From assembly GCA_023434025.1 (NCBI GenBank), contig JAEYTL010000041.1, positions 1-30,908 on the forward strand: DNA of 30,908 nucleotides, read 5' to 3'. Within the stretch, counting starts at the first letter, position 1. Each line of letters begins with the position of its first letter. A program made the translations under genes and the position numbers. Below the pieces are notes generated by a model. That model was not told the origin of the DNA and did no database searches. It was given only the letters and a program-made list of their open reading frames with translations. This DNA comes from Bacteroidota bacterium (GTDB taxonomy: Bacteria > Bacteroidota > Bacteroidia > Flavobacteriales > Flavobacteriaceae). Shown here one piece after another: positions 23,193 to 30,802 of the stretch.

Positions 23193-24029
23193 ATGAAAAA
23201 ATTTCTAATCCTGTCCGTAGCCATTCTTTTTTCTACCATTACATGGAGTCAAAAGAAAGAAAAATTAAAAGCCTCTAAAATTGTAACCATTTCGCAAAAA
23301 GAAATCGGCCACTTCGACAGCCTCGAAGTAGAAGACAAAATAGACGTTTTCATTATCAAAGGTGATCAACCTTCTATAGAAATCGAAGCGGATGACAACA
23401 CCCACGAATCATTTGACATCAAACTCAACGGAACCATCCTTCGCATCGGATTGGTTCACAACATATCAGGAGCCAAAAAAACCAGTATACGCATTACTTA
23501 TACCGATGATTTCAAAATGCTGGTTGCCAAAGGCGATGCCAATGTAACGGCATTGGCTGACGTAAAACTCAACCAGGTCACTTTTAAGTGCTATGATGAT
23601 GCCCGTTTATTTCTAAATGCAGATTGTGCTAATTTTACCCTGATAGCCAATGACAAATCTAAAGTTGAAATCAACTTAAAATCTGATGATGTTATTTTTG
23701 AACTAAGCAAAAACGCGAACATCAAAGCCTTAGTTCGTTCCTCCAATTTCAAATGTGATATGTATCAAAAAGCATCTGCCAATATTGAAGGTGATATTAA
23801 CGATTTAAAACTAAGGATGGATAACAGCACCGGTTTTACAGGAAAGAACCTGATTGCCCAAACAGCTTACGTCATTGCAGAAGCTGGTTCAAAAAACAGC
23901 ATCCAAGTAGCCAACAAACTGGTGTTAGAATCTTCAGGCAAATCCGAAACCAATTTATATGGCAATGCAACCATCGAAATCAAACGATTTGCCGACGAGT
24001 CATCGCTGAGTAAAAAATTACTCAAATAA
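23193..24029 (+). CDS. DUF2807/GIN-type secreted protein
   Basis: 278 residues from the ATG at 23193; the frame is open from 23157, but that extension covers the promoter and terminator. The start MKKFLILSVAILFSTITWSQ is a signal peptide without a lipobox Cys. KIVTISQKEIGHFDSLEVEDKIDVFIIKGDQPSIEIEADDN matches the GIN domain opening, as in the lipoprotein encoded upstream, and the rest continues as short beta-strands of a helix-type fold without the SSG ladder. Likely a periplasmic or surface paralogue of the upstream protein, under its own promoter. Confidence 0.85.
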   Translation: MKKFLILSVAILFSTITWSQKKEKLKASKIVTISQKEIGHFDSLEVEDKIDVFIIKGDQPSIEIEADDNTHESFDIKLNGTILRIGLVHNISGAKKTSIRITYTDDFKMLVAKGDANVTALADVKLNQVTFKCYDDARLFLNADCANFTLIANDKSKVEINLKSDDVIFELSKNANIKALVRSSNFKCDMYQKASANIEGDINDLKLRMDNSTGFTGKNLIAQTAYVIAEAGSKNSIQVANKLVLESSGKSETNLYGNATIEIKRFADESSLSKKLLK

Positions 24030-24035
24030 AAGCAT

Positions 24036-24067
24036 AAAAAAAATCCAACATAAAGTTGGATTTTTTT
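24036..24067. terminator. Bidirectional terminator between GIN-type gene and trxB
   Basis: AAAAAAATCCAAC (24037-24049) pairs with GTTGGATTTTTTT (24055-24067) around ATAAA. Each strand has an A-run before and a T-run after the GC part, so it can stop both converging genes, which end at 24029 and 24083. Confidence 0.9.
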
Positions 24068-24082
24068 ATGGTAAGCGACTTT

Positions 24083-25030
24083 TTATTCTTTAGCGGCCAA
24101 ATAACGTTCAGCATCCAATGCTGCCATACAACCTGTTCCGGCAGCAGTAATCGCCTGCCGGTAAACATGGTCAGCTGCATCTCCGGCTACAAAAACACCG
24201 GCTACATTGGTTAAGGTTCTGCCAGGAACATTTTTAACATATCCGGTTTCATCCAGATCTAAATAATCGGCAAAAATATCGGTATTAGGTTTATGACCAA
24301 TGGCCACAAAAAATCCGGTAGCCGGAATTTCAGTTTCCTTTCCGGTTGCTCTTTCTTTTACCAGCACAGCACTTACCACTTGCCCGTCACCTTTTACCTC
24401 AACGGTTTCCGTATTCAGTAAAATTTCAATGTTCTCCGTTTTACGAACGCGTTCTTCCATGATTTTTGAAGCACGGAATTTTTCACTACGCACCAACATG
24501 GTCACTTTTTTGCATAACTTTGATAAATAATGAGCTTCTTCGCAGGCAGAATCTCCGGCACCTACGATTACAACCTCCTGGTTTCTGTAGAAAAATCCAT
24601 CGCAGACCGCACAAGCCGAAACACCACCTCCCATTTGAAGATAATGTTGTTCCGATGGCAATCCTAAATATTTAGCCGAAGCTCCGGTTGAAATAATAAC
24701 GGTTTCACAGTGAATTTCTTTGACATCATTAACCCAGACCTTATGGATGGATCCGGAAAAGTCAACTTTGGTCACCCAACCATCACGAATATCCGTTCCA
24801 AAGCGTTTAGCTTGTTCCTGCAATTGAATCATCATTTCCGGTCCGGTAACTCCTTCAGGATAACCTGGGAAATTTTCCACCTCATTGGTCGTGGTTAACT
24901 GACCGCCGGGTTGTGTTCCCTGATAAAGAACCGGAAACATATTGGCTCTGGCGGCATAAATCGCAGCCGTATATCCGGCTGGTCCGGAACCTATAATCAA
25001 ACACTTTACTTTTTCTATTGTATCAGACAT
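24083..25030 (-). CDS. trxB: Thioredoxin-disulfide reductase
   Basis: 315 residues from the ATG at 25030; the frame is open to 25057, but that part overlaps the promoter. FAD-binding GSGPAG (14-19), the redox-active pair C140-A-V-C143 in SACAVCDG, NADPH-binding GAGDSA and a second FAD segment VFVAGDAADHVYRQAITAAG are all present. The enzyme uses NADPH to reduce thioredoxin in the cytosol. It is the short (low-molecular-weight) type, normal length. It stands alone and ends at a bidirectional terminator. Confidence 0.96.
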   Translation of the reverse strand: MSDTIEKVKCLIIGSGPAGYTAAIYAARANMFPVLYQGTQPGGQLTTTNEVENFPGYPEGVTGPEMMIQLQEQAKRFGTDIRDGWVTKVDFSGSIHKVWVNDVKEIHCETVIISTGASAKYLGLPSEQHYLQMGGGVSACAVCDGFFYRNQEVVIVGAGDSACEEAHYLSKLCKKVTMLVRSEKFRASKIMEERVRKTENIEILLNTETVEVKGDGQVVSAVLVKERATGKETEIPATGFFVAIGHKPNTDIFADYLDLDETGYVKNVPGRTLTNVAGVFVAGDAADHVYRQAITAAGTGCMAALDAERYLAAKE

Positions 25031-25054
25031 AATTTTGATTTCTAAATTTGAATG

Positions 25055-25062
25055 CAAAGGTA
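25055..25062 (-). promoter_or_regulatory. -7 promoter element for trxB
   Basis: On the minus strand TACCTTTG, matching TAnnTTTG, 24 bases before the ATG. The -33 region is T-rich without a clear TTTG. Confidence 0.5.
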
Positions 25063-25141
25063 AGTTTTAAATAAAAATGAAAACTTAATTGTTGATTAGT
25101 TTTAATAATTTTTGAATAGCCCGATTTTATTTAAAATTTGG

Positions 25142-25172
25142 TTTGGTAAAACTAATTTTAGTTCTATATTTG
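25142..25172 (+). promoter_or_regulatory. Promoter of tRNA-Pro
   Basis: TTTG (25142-25145), 19 bases, TATATTTG (25165-25172): an exact match to the Bacteroidetes -33/-7 consensus with optimal spacing. The tRNA begins 21 bases downstream. Confidence 0.75.
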
Positions 25173-25192
25173 CAGCCTGTATCAGAGCTACC

Positions 25193-25267
25193 CGGGGTGT
25201 AGCGTAGCCCGGTTATCGCGCCTGCTTTGGGAGCAGGAGGCCGCAGGTTCGAATCCTGCCACCCCGA
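25193..25267 (+). tRNA. tRNA-Pro (anticodon UGG)
   Basis: Acceptor CGGGGTG pairs with CACCCCG; D arm GCG/CGC; anticodon stem CCTGC/GCAGG around TTTGGGA (anticodon TGG); T arm GCAGG TTCGAAT CCTGC; discriminator A. 75 bases, CCA not encoded. The UGG anticodon can read all Pro codons when modified. Confidence 0.96.
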
Positions 25268-25274
25268 CCGCCAG

Positions 25275-25306
25275 AATCCTTTCCATCACGTGGGAAGGAT
25301 TTTTTG
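25275..25306 (+). terminator. Terminator of tRNA-Pro
   Basis: AATCCTTTCC pairs with GGGAAGGATT (one T-G wobble) around ATCACGT, then a T-run, 7 bases after the tRNA. Confidence 0.85.
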
Positions 25307-25310
25307 TTTT

Positions 25311-25524
25311 ATACCACCTTGAAGACAAAGTCATTTTACTCACAAAGAAAAAACACATTTTTTTGGAATTTGTATCTGTAACTTTAAGCAGAATATAACC
25401 TTTGTCAAAGTTTTAAACTTTGACAAAAGCTTGTATGTTCAACTAAAAGTAACTTATACCGCTTGAATGTTGAATGCCAATGCATAAACTTTGGACTGAA
25501 ATCAAGTTATATGCAAAACTGCGT
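25311..25524. other. Gene-free intergenic stretch with 27-bp palindrome
   Basis: I see no gene, RNA motif or promoter here. TTTGTCAAAGTTT (25401-25413) and AAACTTTGACAAA (25415-25427) form a perfect 13-base inverted repeat around a single T. No T-run follows. It resembles palindromes I associate with flavobacterial intergenic DNA. Confidence 0.5.
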
Positions 25525-25715
25525 GCGGGATTGAAGCGGAAAGCCCGGAGCTCAAAAACTCAAATTTTCTTACCCCAAAAAGCGACCGACGGAAGCTCTT
25601 TCGGGGTTATAGAAAATTGTGTTTTTGGGTGAGGACTTGTAACGAAAAGCCCGACCCCGGTGCCACAAAACGGTTATTTTTCAGAAAACCGGTTTTGTGA
25701 CATTGGAGACACGCC
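25525..25715 (+). repeat. Structured intergenic repeat, copy C
   Basis: 5' box GGGATTGAAGCGGAAAGCCC (25527-25546) and 3' box AACGAAAAGCCCGACCC (about 25641-25657) flank a long hairpin: CTCAAAAAC (25551-25559) with GTTTTTGGG (25621-25629), AATTTTC (25563-25569) with GAAAATT (25612-25618), CCCC (25573-25576) with GGGG (25603-25606), AGC with GCT, closed by the loop GACCGACGGAA (25584-25594). After the 3' box a second hairpin, CACAAAAC (25664-25671) with GGTTTTGTG (25691-25699), precedes the tail GGAGACACGCC. It lies between the tRNA terminator and the udk promoter. Confidence 0.8.
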
Positions 25716-25820
25716 GAAAGAAACAGGCAAACATTAACTGGCTTTTACTCATTAAACCAAGAATGTTTATGAATTGTAAAATTATTGGCAAAAAACGCAC
25801 TTTACTGCCATTATAATTTT

Positions 25821-25828
25821 TACTTTTG
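25821..25828 (+). promoter_or_regulatory. -7 promoter element for the udk operon
   Basis: TACTTTTG fits TAnnTTTG, 25 bases before the udk ATG. No clear -33 TTTG. Confidence 0.5.
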
Positions 25829-25853
25829 TTAAACTAAACAAACGATAAAAAAC

Positions 25854-26462
25854 ATGTTGATTATTGGTATTGCAGGTGGCACCGGTAGTGGAAAGACTAC
25901 AGTTGTTCATCAGATTATGAACGAACTTCCGGAAACTGAAGTCGGTATTATTTCTCAAGATTCTTATTATAAAGAAACAAATAACCTGAGCTATGAAGAG
26001 CGAACAAAAATAAATTTTGATCATCCGAGAGCCATTGATTTTGATTTATTAGCCCGGCATCTTAAAGAACTGAAAGCCGGAAATATCATTGAACAACCTG
26101 TTTATTCGTTTGTTACTCATAACCGTACTGACGATACGATTGTAACGCATCCCAGAAAAGTGATGATTGTGGAAGGTATTTTAATTTTAGCCAATCCGGA
26201 ACTGCGGGATATGTTTGACATTAAAATTTTTGTGCATGCCGATTCTGATGAACGCCTGATCCGCAGGTTAAAACGTGATATTGCAGAACGTGGCAGGGAT
26301 ATGAATGAGGTTTTAAATCGCTATCAGAATACCTTAAAACCTATGCATGAACAATTCATTGAACCCACCAAAGCTTTTGCCGATATTATTATTCCGAATG
26401 ACAAATACAATACGGTAGCCATTGATGTTGTAAGGGCCGTAATCAATCAACGAATACTTTAG
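25854..26462 (+). CDS. udk: Uridine kinase
   Basis: 202 residues. P-loop GGTGSGKTT (8-16), the substrate region SQDSYYKE, FDHPRAIDFDLL, QPVYSFVTHNR, and EGILILANPELRDMFDIKIFV, then the lid RRLKRDIAERGRD, all match uridine/cytidine kinases. It phosphorylates uridine and cytidine to their monophosphates in pyrimidine salvage. Its TAG ends 2 bases before the ATG of divIC, so the two are cotranscribed. First gene of a four-gene run. Confidence 0.96.
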   Translation: MLIIGIAGGTGSGKTTVVHQIMNELPETEVGIISQDSYYKETNNLSYEERTKINFDHPRAIDFDLLARHLKELKAGNIIEQPVYSFVTHNRTDDTIVTHPRKVMIVEGILILANPELRDMFDIKIFVHADSDERLIRRLKRDIAERGRDMNEVLNRYQNTLKPMHEQFIEPTKAFADIIIPNDKYNTVAIDVVRAVINQRIL

Positions 26463-26464
26463 TG

Positions 26465-26818
26465 ATGAAGTTTATCCAGCGTTTAAAAGAGAAATACCCT
26501 TGGTTTAAATATGTCGGAAACCGATATGTTTTGGTGTTTTTTTTCTTTGCCGTCTGGATGCTTTTTTTAGATAATTATTCCTATCTGGAACATCGGGTTT
26601 TGAACAAAGAGCTCAATGAACTGGAAACCAATAAAAAATATTATCAGGACGAAATTAAAAAAGACTGTCTCGATATTAAACGCCTCAATAATCCGGATCA
26701 AATTGAAAAATATGCCCGTGAAAAATATTATATGAAACGGGATAGTGAAGATATTTATATCATTGAGTTTGAAGATGAAATGCTTATTGAGGAAGATGTA
26801 AACAACAAATCGCTGTAA
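26465..26818 (+). CDS. Septum formation initiator, FtsB/DivIC family
   Basis: 117 residues from the ATG at 26465; a GTG one codon earlier overlaps the udk stop codon and is not used here. A short cytoplasmic N-terminus, one membrane helix (about 21-39, YVLVFFFFAVWMLFLD), then a coiled coil (about 45-75, LNKELNELETNKKYYQDEIKKD) and the conserved segment LNNPDQIEKYAREKYYMKRDSEDIYII. This is the FtsB/DivIC layout: a bitopic protein of the divisome that links FtsL and FtsQ. Udk is 2 bases upstream, mutA 3 bases downstream. Confidence 0.93.
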   Translation: MKFIQRLKEKYPWFKYVGNRYVLVFFFFAVWMLFLDNYSYLEHRVLNKELNELETNKKYYQDEIKKDCLDIKRLNNPDQIEKYAREKYYMKRDSEDIYIIEFEDEMLIEEDVNNKSL

Positions 26819-26821
26819 ATT

Positions 26822-28183
26822 ATGGCCACACATTTATTTAACGAATTCGAACCGGTTTCATCAAAACAATGGAAACAGCAGATTCAGTTTGAACTCAAAG
26901 GAGCAGACTATAATGAAACACTCGTTTGGGAAAGTCCGGAAGGTATTAAAGTAAAACCTTTTTACCATATTGATGAACATGAAATAAAAAGGCTGACACC
27001 GTTATCAAACGGCTTTAAAATTGTTCAGAACATCTTTGTTCATGATGTAAAAAAATCGAATGAAAGAGCAATTGATTCTTTACGAAGAGGTGCGGAATCC
27101 ATACGGTTTACTATTGAAAGTGAAGCGATTTTGTTGGATGAATTAATGATGAATCTTCCGAAAGAAAATGTAACGTATTACTTTAATTTATTATTTCTTT
27201 CTGCTGAATTTGTTAAAAAAGTTGGTGCTTTTTCTAGCCAAAATGATTATAAAATTGTTGTTTTACAAGATGCAGTTGGTCAATTGGCAAAAGATGGAAA
27301 TTGGTTTACTTCGTTAGAAAAAGATTTTAGTGAGCTAAATTTAATTTCAGGTTTAAACATTCCATTTTTAAGTTGCAAAACCGATTTGTATCAAAATGCA
27401 GGAGCTAATATCGTTCAGCAATTGGCTTATTCATTAGCTCACGTGAATGAATATTTTAATCGGATAGAAAACATTTCATCGCCCATTACATTTGAAGTTT
27501 CGGTTGGCACCAATTACTTTTTTGAAATTGCTAAATTGAGAGCTTTACGTTTACTTTTTAATTCGTTGGCAAAAGAATATAATCATACTTTTGATTGTCA
27601 TATTGTTGTTACGCCAACCAAACGCAACAAAACATTATACGATTACAACGTCAATATGCTTCGTACCACAACCGAATGCATGAGTGCCATTTTGGGTGGT
27701 GCCGATGGTGTTTCAAACCTGGCTTATGATGCTATTTACCACAAAGACAATGAATTTGGCGATCGAATTTCACGCAATCAATTGTTGGTTTTAAAACACG
27801 AAAGTTATTTTAATGAGGTTAATAATCCGTCTGACGGAGCTTATTATATTGAAAGTCTAACCGAACAATTAGCCGAGAAAGCTTTAACGTTATTTAAAGA
27901 TATTGAAGCCAATGGCGGATTCATCACACAATTAATGGAAGGAACGATTCAACGAAAAATCAATGAAAGTGCTCAAAAAGAACAAGAACTTTTTGATTCC
28001 GGAAAAGAAGTTTTGTTGGGCACCAATAAATATCCGAACAAAAACGATAAAATGGCTAATGACTTAGAGTTGTTTCCTTTTGTGAAAACCAATCCGAGAA
28101 AAACATTGATTACGCCGATTATTGAAAGACGATTGGCTGAGAAATTGGAGCAGGAACGTTTATCTTCAGAAAAATTATCATGA
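26822..28183 (+). CDS. mutA: Methylmalonyl-CoA mutase small (beta) subunit
   Basis: 453 residues. N-terminal pattern FEPVSSKQWKQQIQFELKGADYNETLVWESPEGI and the TIM-barrel region with TNYFFEIAKLRALRLL, MLRTTTECMSAILGGADGV and NPSDGAYYIESLTEQLAEKAL match mutase beta subunits. It lacks the B12-binding domain, as expected for the non-catalytic subunit, and is shorter than the roughly 600-residue propionibacterial one. It pairs with the alpha subunit to interconvert succinyl-CoA and methylmalonyl-CoA. The mutB ATG overlaps its stop by 4 bases. About 1 kb of it (26940-27996) lacks the word CCGG, unlike its neighbours. Confidence 0.94.
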   Translation: MATHLFNEFEPVSSKQWKQQIQFELKGADYNETLVWESPEGIKVKPFYHIDEHEIKRLTPLSNGFKIVQNIFVHDVKKSNERAIDSLRRGAESIRFTIESEAILLDELMMNLPKENVTYYFNLLFLSAEFVKKVGAFSSQNDYKIVVLQDAVGQLAKDGNWFTSLEKDFSELNLISGLNIPFLSCKTDLYQNAGANIVQQLAYSLAHVNEYFNRIENISSPITFEVSVGTNYFFEIAKLRALRLLFNSLAKEYNHTFDCHIVVTPTKRNKTLYDYNVNMLRTTTECMSAILGGADGVSNLAYDAIYHKDNEFGDRISRNQLLVLKHESYFNEVNNPSDGAYYIESLTEQLAEKALTLFKDIEANGGFITQLMEGTIQRKINESAQKEQELFDSGKEVLLGTNKYPNKNDKMANDLELFPFVKTNPRKTLITPIIERRLAEKLEQERLSSEKLS

Positions 28184-30336
28184 GAAAAAACATCCAACAT
28201 ATAAAATTAGACGGTAGAAAACAGAATTTAGAAAAACCTCAAACTGATAACTTTCAAACCGCTGAAAACATCGAACTCAAATCATTCTACTCAAAAGAGG
28301 ATGTGAAGGATTTGAAACACCTTGATTTCGGTGCCGGATTTGCTCCTAATCTTCGTGGCCCTTATGCTACGATGTATGTACGCCGGCCCTGGACGATTCG
28401 TCAGTATGCCGGATTTTCAACCGCAGAGGAAAGCAATGCATTTTATCGTAGAAACTTAGCTGCCGGACAAAAAGGGTTATCGGTGGCATTTGACCTGGCT
28501 ACGCACCGTGGTTATGACTCCGACCATGAACGGGTGGTAGGTGATGTGGGAAAAGCCGGTGTGGCCATTGATTCGGTAGAAGACATGAAGGTATTGTTTG
28601 ATCAAATTCCGTTAGATGAAATGTCGGTTTCCATGACCATGAACGGAGCCGTTCTGCCGATTATGGCTTTTTATATCGTAGCTGCCGAAGAACAGGGAGT
28701 GGCTGCACATTTACTTTCCGGAACGATTCAGAATGATATTCTGAAGGAGTTTATGGTGCGAAATACATACATCTACCCACCTACTCCTTCGATGAAAATC
28801 ATTGCCGATATTTTTGAATATACGAGTAAAAACATGCCCAAATTCAATTCGATTTCGATTTCCGGTTACCACATGCAGGAAGCCGGAGCAACAGCCGATA
28901 TTGAATTGGCTTATACGTTAGCCGATGGCCTGGAATACATCCGAACCGGATTAGCCGCCGGAATGGACATCGATACCTTTGCCCCCCGCCTCTCGTTCTT
29001 TTGGGCGATCGGAATGAATCATTTTATGGAGATTGCCAAAATGCGTGCCGGCAGAATGCTCTGGGCAAAATTATTAAAACAATTCAACCCCAAAGATGAA
29101 AAATCTTTGGCGTTGCGAACGCATTGCCAGACTTCGGGCTGGAGTTTAACCGAGCAGGATCCGTTTAACAATGTGGCCCGAACGTGTATTGAAGCTGCCG
29201 CCGCTGCTTTTGGCGGAACACAATCCTTACATACCAATGCGTTGGATGAAGCAATTGCTTTACCCACTGATTTTTCTGCCCGAATTGCCCGAAATACCCA
29301 AATCTTTTTACAGGAAGAGACCAAGATCTGTAAAACGGTTGATCCGTGGGCCGGCAGTTATTATGTGGAAAGTTTAACGAATGAAATTGCTCAAAAAGCG
29401 TGGACTTTGATTGAAGAAGTAGAAGCATTAGGCGGTATGACCAAAGCCATTGAAGCCGGCATTCCGAAATTGCGTATTGAAGAAGCCGCTGCCAGAAAAC
29501 AAGCCCGGATAGACAGCGGACAAGATATTATAGTGGGGGTTAACCAATTCCGTTTGGAAAAAGAAGATCCGCTGATGATTCTGGAAGTAGATAACCAGAC
29601 TGTACGCAAGCAACAAATTGAACGTTTGGAACAAATTAAAGCGACCCGGGATACCGAAAAAGTAAAAGCCTGTTTAGCTAAACTGACGGAGGCTGCAAAA
29701 ACGGGAATGAAAAATCCATCAGATTTTGATAGTCATCAGAATAAAAATTTACTATATTTAGCCGTAGAAGCAGCCCGGAACCGAGCCACTTTAGGAGAAA
29801 TCAGTGATGCTCTTGAATCGGTTTTCGGACGTTATAAAGCACAAATAAGAACCTTTAGCGGCGTGTACAGCAAAGAAATTAAAAACGACGAAAGCTTTGA
29901 AAAAGCAAAACAATTGGCCGACGCCTTCGCTAAAAAAGAAGGTCGTCGCCCGAGAATTATGATTGCCAAAATGGGACAGGACGGTCATGACCGCGGGGCA
30001 AAAGTAGTAGCCACCGGTTATGCCGATGTAGGTTTTGATGTGGACATTGGCCCTCTGTTTCAAACCCCGCAGGAAGCCGCCAAACAAGCCGTGGAAAACG
30101 ACGTACATATCTTAGGGGTCTCTTCTCTAGCTGCCGGACACAAAACCTTGGTTCCGCAGGTAATTGAAGAACTCAAAAAATACGGTCGGCAAGATATTAT
30201 GGTGATTGTAGGTGGCGTGATTCCCGCACAAGATTACCAATTTTTGTTTGATGCCGGAGCGGTTGCCGTTTTTGGCCCGGGAACAAAAATTAGTGAGGCG
30301 GCGATTAGTATTTTGGAGGTTTTGATGGGGGAATAG
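28180..30336 (+). CDS. mutB: Methylmalonyl-CoA mutase large (alpha) subunit
   Basis: 718 residues, the normal length. The TIM-barrel catalytic domain has RGPYATMYVRRPWTIRQYAGFSTAEESNAFYRRNLAAGQKGLSVAFDL-type sequence, the substrate-binding RHCQTSGWSLTEQDPFNN region (here THCQTSGWSLTEQDPFNN) and GGTQSLHTNALDEA. The C-terminal cobalamin domain starts DGHDRG (601-606), His603 being the expected lower ligand of B12, followed by GVSSLAAGH and VGGVIP. The reaction is the adenosylcobalamin-dependent isomerisation of succinyl-CoA and methylmalonyl-CoA. Overlap with mutA by ATGA means coupled translation. It is the last gene of the udk run. I see no terminator after it. Confidence 0.97.
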   Translation: MRKNIQHIKLDGRKQNLEKPQTDNFQTAENIELKSFYSKEDVKDLKHLDFGAGFAPNLRGPYATMYVRRPWTIRQYAGFSTAEESNAFYRRNLAAGQKGLSVAFDLATHRGYDSDHERVVGDVGKAGVAIDSVEDMKVLFDQIPLDEMSVSMTMNGAVLPIMAFYIVAAEEQGVAAHLLSGTIQNDILKEFMVRNTYIYPPTPSMKIIADIFEYTSKNMPKFNSISISGYHMQEAGATADIELAYTLADGLEYIRTGLAAGMDIDTFAPRLSFFWAIGMNHFMEIAKMRAGRMLWAKLLKQFNPKDEKSLALRTHCQTSGWSLTEQDPFNNVARTCIEAAAAAFGGTQSLHTNALDEAIALPTDFSARIARNTQIFLQEETKICKTVDPWAGSYYVESLTNEIAQKAWTLIEEVEALGGMTKAIEAGIPKLRIEEAAARKQARIDSGQDIIVGVNQFRLEKEDPLMILEVDNQTVRKQQIERLEQIKATRDTEKVKACLAKLTEAAKTGMKNPSDFDSHQNKNLLYLAVEAARNRATLGEISDALESVFGRYKAQIRTFSGVYSKEIKNDESFEKAKQLADAFAKKEGRRPRIMIAKMGQDGHDRGAKVVATGYADVGFDVDIGPLFQTPQEAAKQAVENDVHILGVSSLAAGHKTLVPQVIEELKKYGRQDIMVIVGGVIPAQDYQFLFDAGAVAVFGPGTKISEAAISILEVLMGE

Positions 30337-30399
30337 TTTATAGTCGCAGTCCCAGTTTACCACTAAATTTATAAAAAACACCAGCAGATATGTTCGTGT

Positions 30400-30433
30400 T
30401 TTGATTTTTACTTTTAAAATAATACTATATTTG
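30400..30433 (+). promoter_or_regulatory. Promoter of the SIR2-like ORF
   Basis: TTTG (30400-30403), 22 bases, TATATTTG (30426-30433), matching the Bacteroidetes pattern at the long end of spacing; the ATG is 18 bases further. Confidence 0.5.
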
Positions 30434-30451
30434 ATTCTTATTTTTTTATTT

Positions 30452-30802
30452 ATGAGTCATATATTGGATATTGAAAAAAGTCAATCAGAATTAAATAAAG
30501 TTTTTGAAGAAATTTGGGAGAAAAAGGTCATTCTTTTTTTAGGAGCTGGAGCATCTGTAACTGATGAAAAAAAATATTTAAGTAATGAATTAATTGAATA
30601 TTATAGAGCAGAAAAATCAATCCCTTGTAATCCAAATGGAAACATTGTTGATTTTGTAGACAAAGTTTTTTCTATCAAAGAATATGATAGAAAAGATTTT
30701 GATTTAAGGACTGTACAATATTTAAAAACATTAAAATTTTGTGATCACCATAAAATTTTAATTGATATGCCTTGGATTTCCATAATTAATTCAAGTTGCT
30801 AG
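30452..30802 (+). pseudogene. SIR2-like domain protein, truncated at its C-terminus
   Basis: 116 residues from the ATG at 30452; the in-frame extension to 30401 overlaps the promoter. KKVILFLGAGASV (24-36) has the GAGxS NAD-binding loop of SIR2-like domains (SIR2_2 type), and the following helices (NIVDFVDKVF, DRKDFDLRTVQYLK) fit. In this family the segment after LIDMPWISII normally continues into a TTNYD motif and hundreds more residues. Here it turns into NSSC and a TAG. So the gene keeps the first part of the Rossmann fold only. Intact relatives often act in anti-phage defence by NAD depletion; this copy should be inactive. DNA is markedly more AT-rich than mutB. Confidence 0.6.

Noticed and set aside
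30337..30399. Terminator after mutB
   Set aside because: No GC-rich stem with T-run is visible in this gap.
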